Of a DNA stretch of 64,000 nt, positions 60,831-64,000 are shown piece after piece. The stretch lies in assembly GCF_030499575.1 (NCBI RefSeq), contig NZ_JASTLC010000001.1, positions 10,068,001-10,132,000 of the forward strand, given 5' to 3'. Source of the stretch: Streptomyces sp. DG2A-72 (GTDB taxonomy: Bacteria; Actinomycetota; Actinomycetes; Streptomycetales; Streptomycetaceae). A model generated the notes under the pieces. The model was not told the origin of the DNA, searched no databases, and saw only the letters and a program-made list of their open reading frames with translations. Position 1 is the stretch's first letter, and every line of letters starts with the position of its first letter. A program made the position numbers and the translations under genes.

Positions 60831-61571
60831 TCAGGTCAGATTCAGCCCGCCGTCGAGCACGATGACCTCGCCGGTGAGATAGGTGCTGGCGATCAGCGAC
60901 GCCACCAGATCGGCCACGTCGGCGGGCTGGGCCGGACGACGCATGGGCGCGCGGTCCCGCCACAGCTCGTGCGCCTGCGCCCAGTCTTTCGTCATCGGCG
61001 TGTCCACCAGCCCCGGCGCCACCGCGTTGACCCGCACCTCGGGCCCGAGCGCGGCCGCGAGCAGCCGGGTCACGTGATTGAGTGCGGCTTTGCTCGCCGC
61101 GTACGGCACCGACGAGCCCTTGGGGCGTACCCCGGCGTGGCTGGTGATGTTCACGATGCTGCCGCCCCCGGGGGATTTGCGCAGCGCCGGAAGTGCCGCC
61201 GTGCACAGCACCCATGGCGCGATCAGGTTGACCTCCAGCAGTTGCCGCCAGTCCGCGGGTGTCGCCGCGGCCAGGTCGTCGTGTGGGATCGGCCAGCTGA
61301 TGCCCGCGTTGTTCACCAGCACGTCCAGCCGCCCGTACCGGCCGAGCGCTGTCTCGACCAGCCCCCGGGCATCCTCCTCCACCGCCAGGTCCGCCCGTAC
61401 GTACGCCCCGCCGAGCTCCGACGCCAGCGCCTCCCCGGCCTCCGCGCTGCGCCGTGAGTGCACGACGACTCGCATCCCGTCCGCCGCCAGCCTCCGCGCG
61501 ACGGCCTCCCCGATCCCCGACGTGGACCCGCTGACCAGGGCGACGGGCCGATCCGCTTGTTCAATCCTCAT
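60831..61571 (-). CDS. short-chain dehydrogenase/reductase (SDR)
   Basis: A 246-residue classical SDR. Cofactor motif VSGSTSGIGEAVARRLA (TGxxxGIG type, with Ser for Thr), NNAG in LDVLVNNAGISWP, catalytic Ser in VNITSHAGV, and YAASKAALNH (YxxxK). An Arg in VHSRRS after beta-2 suggests NADPH. C-terminal GEVIVLDGGLNLT is typical of FabG-like enzymes. ATG 61571 is used, the upstream extension being relic sequence. Substrate unknown. Confidence 0.9.
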   Translation of the reverse strand: MRIEQADRPVALVSGSTSGIGEAVARRLAADGMRVVVHSRRSAEAGEALASELGGAYVRADLAVEEDARGLVETALGRYGRLDVLVNNAGISWPIPHDDLAAATPADWRQLLEVNLIAPWVLCTAALPALRKSPGGGSIVNITSHAGVRPKGSSVPYAASKAALNHVTRLLAAALGPEVRVNAVAPGLVDTPMTKDWAQAHELWRDRAPMRRPAQPADVADLVASLIASTYLTGEVIVLDGGLNLT

Positions 61572-61750
61572 GCCGCGGATCCTGCCAGGCTCTGCTGTGA
61601 CACGTCGGCCACGCGGTCGGCGGAACGACTTTGGTCGGGAGCTGCTTTGGCGCGAGTGATCATGGCCCCGTAAGCTTCCGGCGCGTCGGGCAGTCTGTGG
61701 AGCAGCGGGCGTCCTGGACGGCATGGCCGCTGACGTGTCGGAGGGCGCCC

Positions 61751-62185
61751 GTGCCTGACGCGCTGCTCGACCCGACCACCCTCGGCGACCTGCTGGCGGT
61801 GGCTTCGGCCCCCGACTTCCACCGCGGCAAGACCAGATCCGCCGCACCGGAGGCTGCGCCGACCCCATCCACCTGCGCGGCTGGACGCTCGCCAAGGACA
61901 AGACGAACGGCGAGACCCTGCACCACTACAGCACCGACGGCGAGCCAGGCGGACGCCTGCGCATCGCCTGCGGCAACCGCCGCGCCCCCTGCTGCCCCGC
62001 CTGCGCCTGGACCTACGCCGGAGACACCTACCACCTCATCTGCGCAGGGCTCGCCGGAGACGACCGCCGCGACATCCCCGCCACCGTCCGCGACCACCCT
62101 CGGGTGTTCGCCACCCTCACCGCCCCGTCCTTCGGCCCGGTCCACAACCGGCCCGACCGCGGTACCTGCCGCTGCGGAGCCCGGC
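61751..62185 (+). pseudogene. RepSA-like replication initiator fragment
   Basis: GTG 61751 starts VPDALLDPTTLGDLLAVASAPDFHR. After a one-base shift near 61825 the frame gives GGCADPIHLRGWTLAKDK, GGRLRIACGNRRAPCCPACAWTYAGDTYHLICAG and DHPRVFATLTAPSFGPVHN. These match the N-terminal part of replication initiators of pSAM2-type integrative elements (RepSA), including the CNNRRASRCPSC-type zinc motif. It is cut near 62185 by IS701 sequence. Confidence 0.78.
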
Positions 62186-62189
62186 ACAC

Positions 62190-62400
62190 TGCCGCATCGC
62201 CATACCCGCCGTCGGCAACGACGAGCGGCACATCGATGCCCCACGACCTCATCTCGTCGATCATGTCCAGGGCCGGCTGCCACTTCTCCACATGTCCGAC
62301 CTCGGCGGGGATGCCGCACCGGGTGCGGCGGGCCACCTTGGCCGCATCGGCCTTCGGCGAGGCGGGATCCCAGCTCTCGGGCACGAACAAACGCCAGGTT
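62190..62400 (-). mobile_element. IS701-family transposase fragment
   Basis: Minus strand: WRLFVPESWDPASPKADAAKVARRTRCGIPAEVGHVEKWQPALDMIDEMRSWGIDVPLVVADGGYGDAA, the conserved first half of the IS701 DDE domain (RLFVPESW, ADGGYGD). Only about 70 residues remain; it interrupts the RepSA relic. Confidence 0.78.
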
Positions 62401-62568
62401 GTGGACGAGCTGCACCAATGGCGCCCCCGCCGGGACTATTTCGAGTCGTACCTGATTGACGAGTACAACGATGGGATCACTGATCCCGAACCGGCCCATG
62501 CCCGCCTGGTCAGCTGTTTCGGCGAGGGCGGCCGACAGGGAGCAAAGACGGTAGAGGCGAGCCCGTAG
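62396..62568 (+). pseudogene. C-terminal fragment of an unknown protein
   Basis: The frame reads VVDELHQWRPRRDYFESYLIDEYNDGITDPEPAHARLVSCFGEGG to TGA at 62566. It is protein-like (helical, no low complexity) but has no start because IS701 sequence replaces what lay upstream. Family not recognised. Confidence 0.35.
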
Positions 62569-62599
62569 CCAGGGAAGGCGCGAGCGCGTAGATGGCCCG

Positions 62600-62788
62600 T
62601 CAGCGTTCGCGCAGACGCGTCCGGACCAGTTCGCGTATCTTCCGGGCGACAGCAAGGCGGGAGACGATCTCGTTCGAGTCGTGCTCTGGCAGCAGCGCTT
62701 CGCAGACCTCGACGGCCTCCTGAATCGCGGTGAGTGCGGCGTTAAGTGGCTGTTGTCGTTCCGAATCTGAGGTCGGTGTTTTCGCTGG
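62600..62788 (-). CDS. small helical protein or 5'-truncated gene
   Basis: Open from a stop at 62789 to TGA 62600: QQPLNAALTAIQEAVEVCEALLPEHDSNEIVSRLAVARKIRELVRTRLRER. The sequence is clearly protein-like and helical, but there is no ATG or GTG with a ribosome site, so it is probably a truncated end of a larger gene. Unknown function. Confidence 0.35.
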   Translation of the reverse strand, partial: PAKTPTSDSERQQPLNAALTAIQEAVEVCEALLPEHDSNEIVSRLAVARKIRELVRTRLRER

Positions 62789-62857
62789 TCAGGCATAGGG
62801 CCGGTGATTCGGTGGGAGTGGTGGCGTGTTGTGTCGTCGCTCCCCGGGAGGTTGTGG

Positions 62858-63394
62858 ATGCCGTCGGTCGTCGGACTGCTGGAAGAGCACGAGCTCGCTG
62901 CTCGCCGTCGGGTCGACGGGTTGCGTGAGGAAGCCGATCGCATCCAGGCCGAACTGGCCGCGGCCGAGCAGGAATGGCAGGAGTGGGTGATCGCCCGCAG
63001 GCGAGTGGGCACGGTCCTGGATCCGGACGGCGGCAGCATCGCCAATGAGGAAGCCGCCTCCGGCCCACGGGACGCGGACGCGCGCTCGGTGCCCGGCCAG
63101 GCGGCGAAGGCGAAGTCGCAGGTGCCGGTGTGGCGTGAGGCACTGGCCTGGTCGGTGCTGTCGGTGGACTATCAGCGCATCCTTCAGGCCCTCGCGGACC
63201 GGCATCGGCTCCATCAAGGGCCGCTGACCTGCCAGGAGATGGCCGTGGCGTTCGGCCTGGACGCGGTGCCGGCGAAGGTGGAGGCGCTGCGGTCGAAGGC
63301 GAAACGCCTGGTCGCGCGGGGCTGGCTGGCCGAGCGGCAGCCGGGCCGGTTCACCCTCGCCCAGGGCCCGGCCGGGCAAGGCGGCGCGTCATGA
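62858..63394 (+). CDS. conserved helical/winged-helix protein next to transposase
   Basis: A 178-residue protein: PSVVGLLEEHELAARRRVDGLREEADRIQAELAAAEQEWQEWVIARRRVG forms a long coiled coil, then a C-terminal winged-helix-like region LALADR-type ILQALADRHRLHQGPLTCQEMAVAFGLDAVPAKVEALRSKAKRLVARGWLAERQPGRF. Streptomyces has many copies of such proteins near insertion sequences, from memory. It overlaps the convergent IS5 transposase by 44 bases. Probable DNA-binding role, unknown target. Confidence 0.7.
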   Translation: MPSVVGLLEEHELAARRRVDGLREEADRIQAELAAAEQEWQEWVIARRRVGTVLDPDGGSIANEEAASGPRDADARSVPGQAAKAKSQVPVWREALAWSVLSVDYQRILQALADRHRLHQGPLTCQEMAVAFGLDAVPAKVEALRSKAKRLVARGWLAERQPGRFTLAQGPAGQGGAS

Positions 63395-64000
63395 GCAGGG
63401 TCATCGACCAGCAGACCATCGCCTCGGCGCTGGTGGTGCGGCGTTCGAAGTCGCGTGCCAGGCGGCGGGTGCGCATCAGGTGGGCGAAGAACCGCTCGAC
63501 GATCCACCGCTTGGGCAGCACCACGAAGCCGCGCATGTCGTCGCTGCGCTTGACGATCGCCAGGACCAGCGCGAACGTGGCCAGGCAGTACTCGACGAGG
63601 GGGCCGGTGTAGCCGCCGTCGGCCCAGACCAGCTCCAACTGGTGGTGTGTGTCGGCGACTTGCCGCAGCAGGACCTGCGCGGCGGCGCGATCACCGGTGT
63701 CCGCGGCGGTGACCATCACACCCAGCAGCAGGCCGAGCGTGTCGACCACGACATGCCGCTTGCGCCCGTTGACCAGCTTCCCGCCGTCGAAGCCACGGCT
63801 GTCCGCACCGACGACGGCGTCCGCCTTGACCGACTGCGAGTCGATCACACCCGCACTCGGCTCCGCGTCGCGGCCCAGCTTCTCGCGGACCTTCGACCGG
63901 AGCCGGTCGTGGAACTCCCTGACCAGGGCGCGATCGCGCCAGCGGCGGAAAAACGCGTAGACCCGGTCCCATGGCGGGAAGTCCACCGGCATAGCCCGCC
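63351..64000 (-). mobile_element. IS5-family transposase, cut by the window edge
   Basis: The frame stays open through the window edge (Arg-Ala precede the first Met at 63992): AMPVDFPPWDRVYAFFRRWRDRALVREFHDRL, AEPSAGVIDSQSVKADAVVGADSRGFDGGKLVNGRKRHVVVDTLGLLLGVMV, VWADGGYTGPLVEY and KRSDDMRGFVVLPKRWIVERFFAHLMRTRRLARDFERR. DDE residues are seen in IDSQSVK, WADGGYTG and WIVERFFAHL. At least the N-terminal helical part (about 70 residues) lies outside the window. The remaining frame has no lesion. Confidence 0.88.

Overview
The window is high-GC DNA with strong Streptomyces character: GTG starts, GGAGG ribosome sites, GTGA/ATGA stop-start overlaps, and many families typical of Streptomyces (SCO0930-type lipoprotein, GlxA-type copper oxidase, DUF2180, Ddn-type nitroreductase, RepSA). 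No tRNA, rRNA, CRISPR array or core housekeeping block was seen. Roughly twenty genes are broken by frameshifts, stop codons or internal deletions, and pieces of IS110, IS5, IS3 and IS701 elements are scattered through the right two thirds. This looks like a chromosome arm or other accessory region rather than the core. Functions below rest on reading the sequence and recalling families; no database search was run.

1-10.2 kb: after a thiamine-diphosphate enzyme comes a redox/radical-SAM cluster, mostly on the minus strand: DoxX-like protein, CcdA, TlpA-type thioredoxin lipoprotein, Crp/Fnr regulator, small membrane protein, cysteine-rich methyltransferase, large cysteine-rich radical SAM enzyme, MauE-type membrane protein and SRPBCC protein, with a divergent CDP-alcohol phosphatidyltransferase. 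The same 14-bp palindrome (GTGAGSGCGCTTAC) lies in front of three of its transcription units, so it looks like one Crp/Fnr-controlled regulon. This is the best candidate for an undescribed system; chemistry on membrane lipids linked to extracytoplasmic thiol redox is a possible role.

10.2-17.4 kb: a decaying arsenic locus (arsR, aquaporin and arsO remnant facing two arsC genes and an arsT remnant), then a frameshifted ArsB/NhaD-type permease, a CBS protein and a CPA antiporter.

17.5-28.6 kb: a second putative regulon. Eight copies of TTGCAY-N-RTGCAA stand before a Ddn-like reductase, a PP2C phosphatase with a MarR regulator, a broken membrane gene, a DUF4142 protein, a GlxA-like oxidase, a zinc-ribbon protein and a ClC chloride channel. 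The MarR protein at 21.1 kb is the obvious candidate regulator.

28.6-35.6 kb: fragments (aquaporin, MFS, transposases, CFA synthase, ABC permease) around two intact alpha/beta hydrolases.

35.6-55.7 kb: a regulator-rich region with duplicated modules: two FAD monooxygenases that share a 30-bp upstream element, two ECF sigma factors (one broken), a large ATPase regulator and a paralogue consisting only of its C-terminal third. It also holds an amidase with its broken small partner, a metallo-beta-lactamase-fold hydrolase, an M14 peptidase, two TetR and one OhrR-like regulator, and a catalase-like protein. A TetR operator and a 75-bp promoter block are shared by distant genes.

55.7-64 kb: remnants (lipoprotein, glycosyltransferase, RepSA replication initiator, IS3, IS701) between an intact alpha/beta hydrolase, a PD40 beta-propeller protein and an SDR oxidoreductase. 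The window ends inside an IS5-family transposase.
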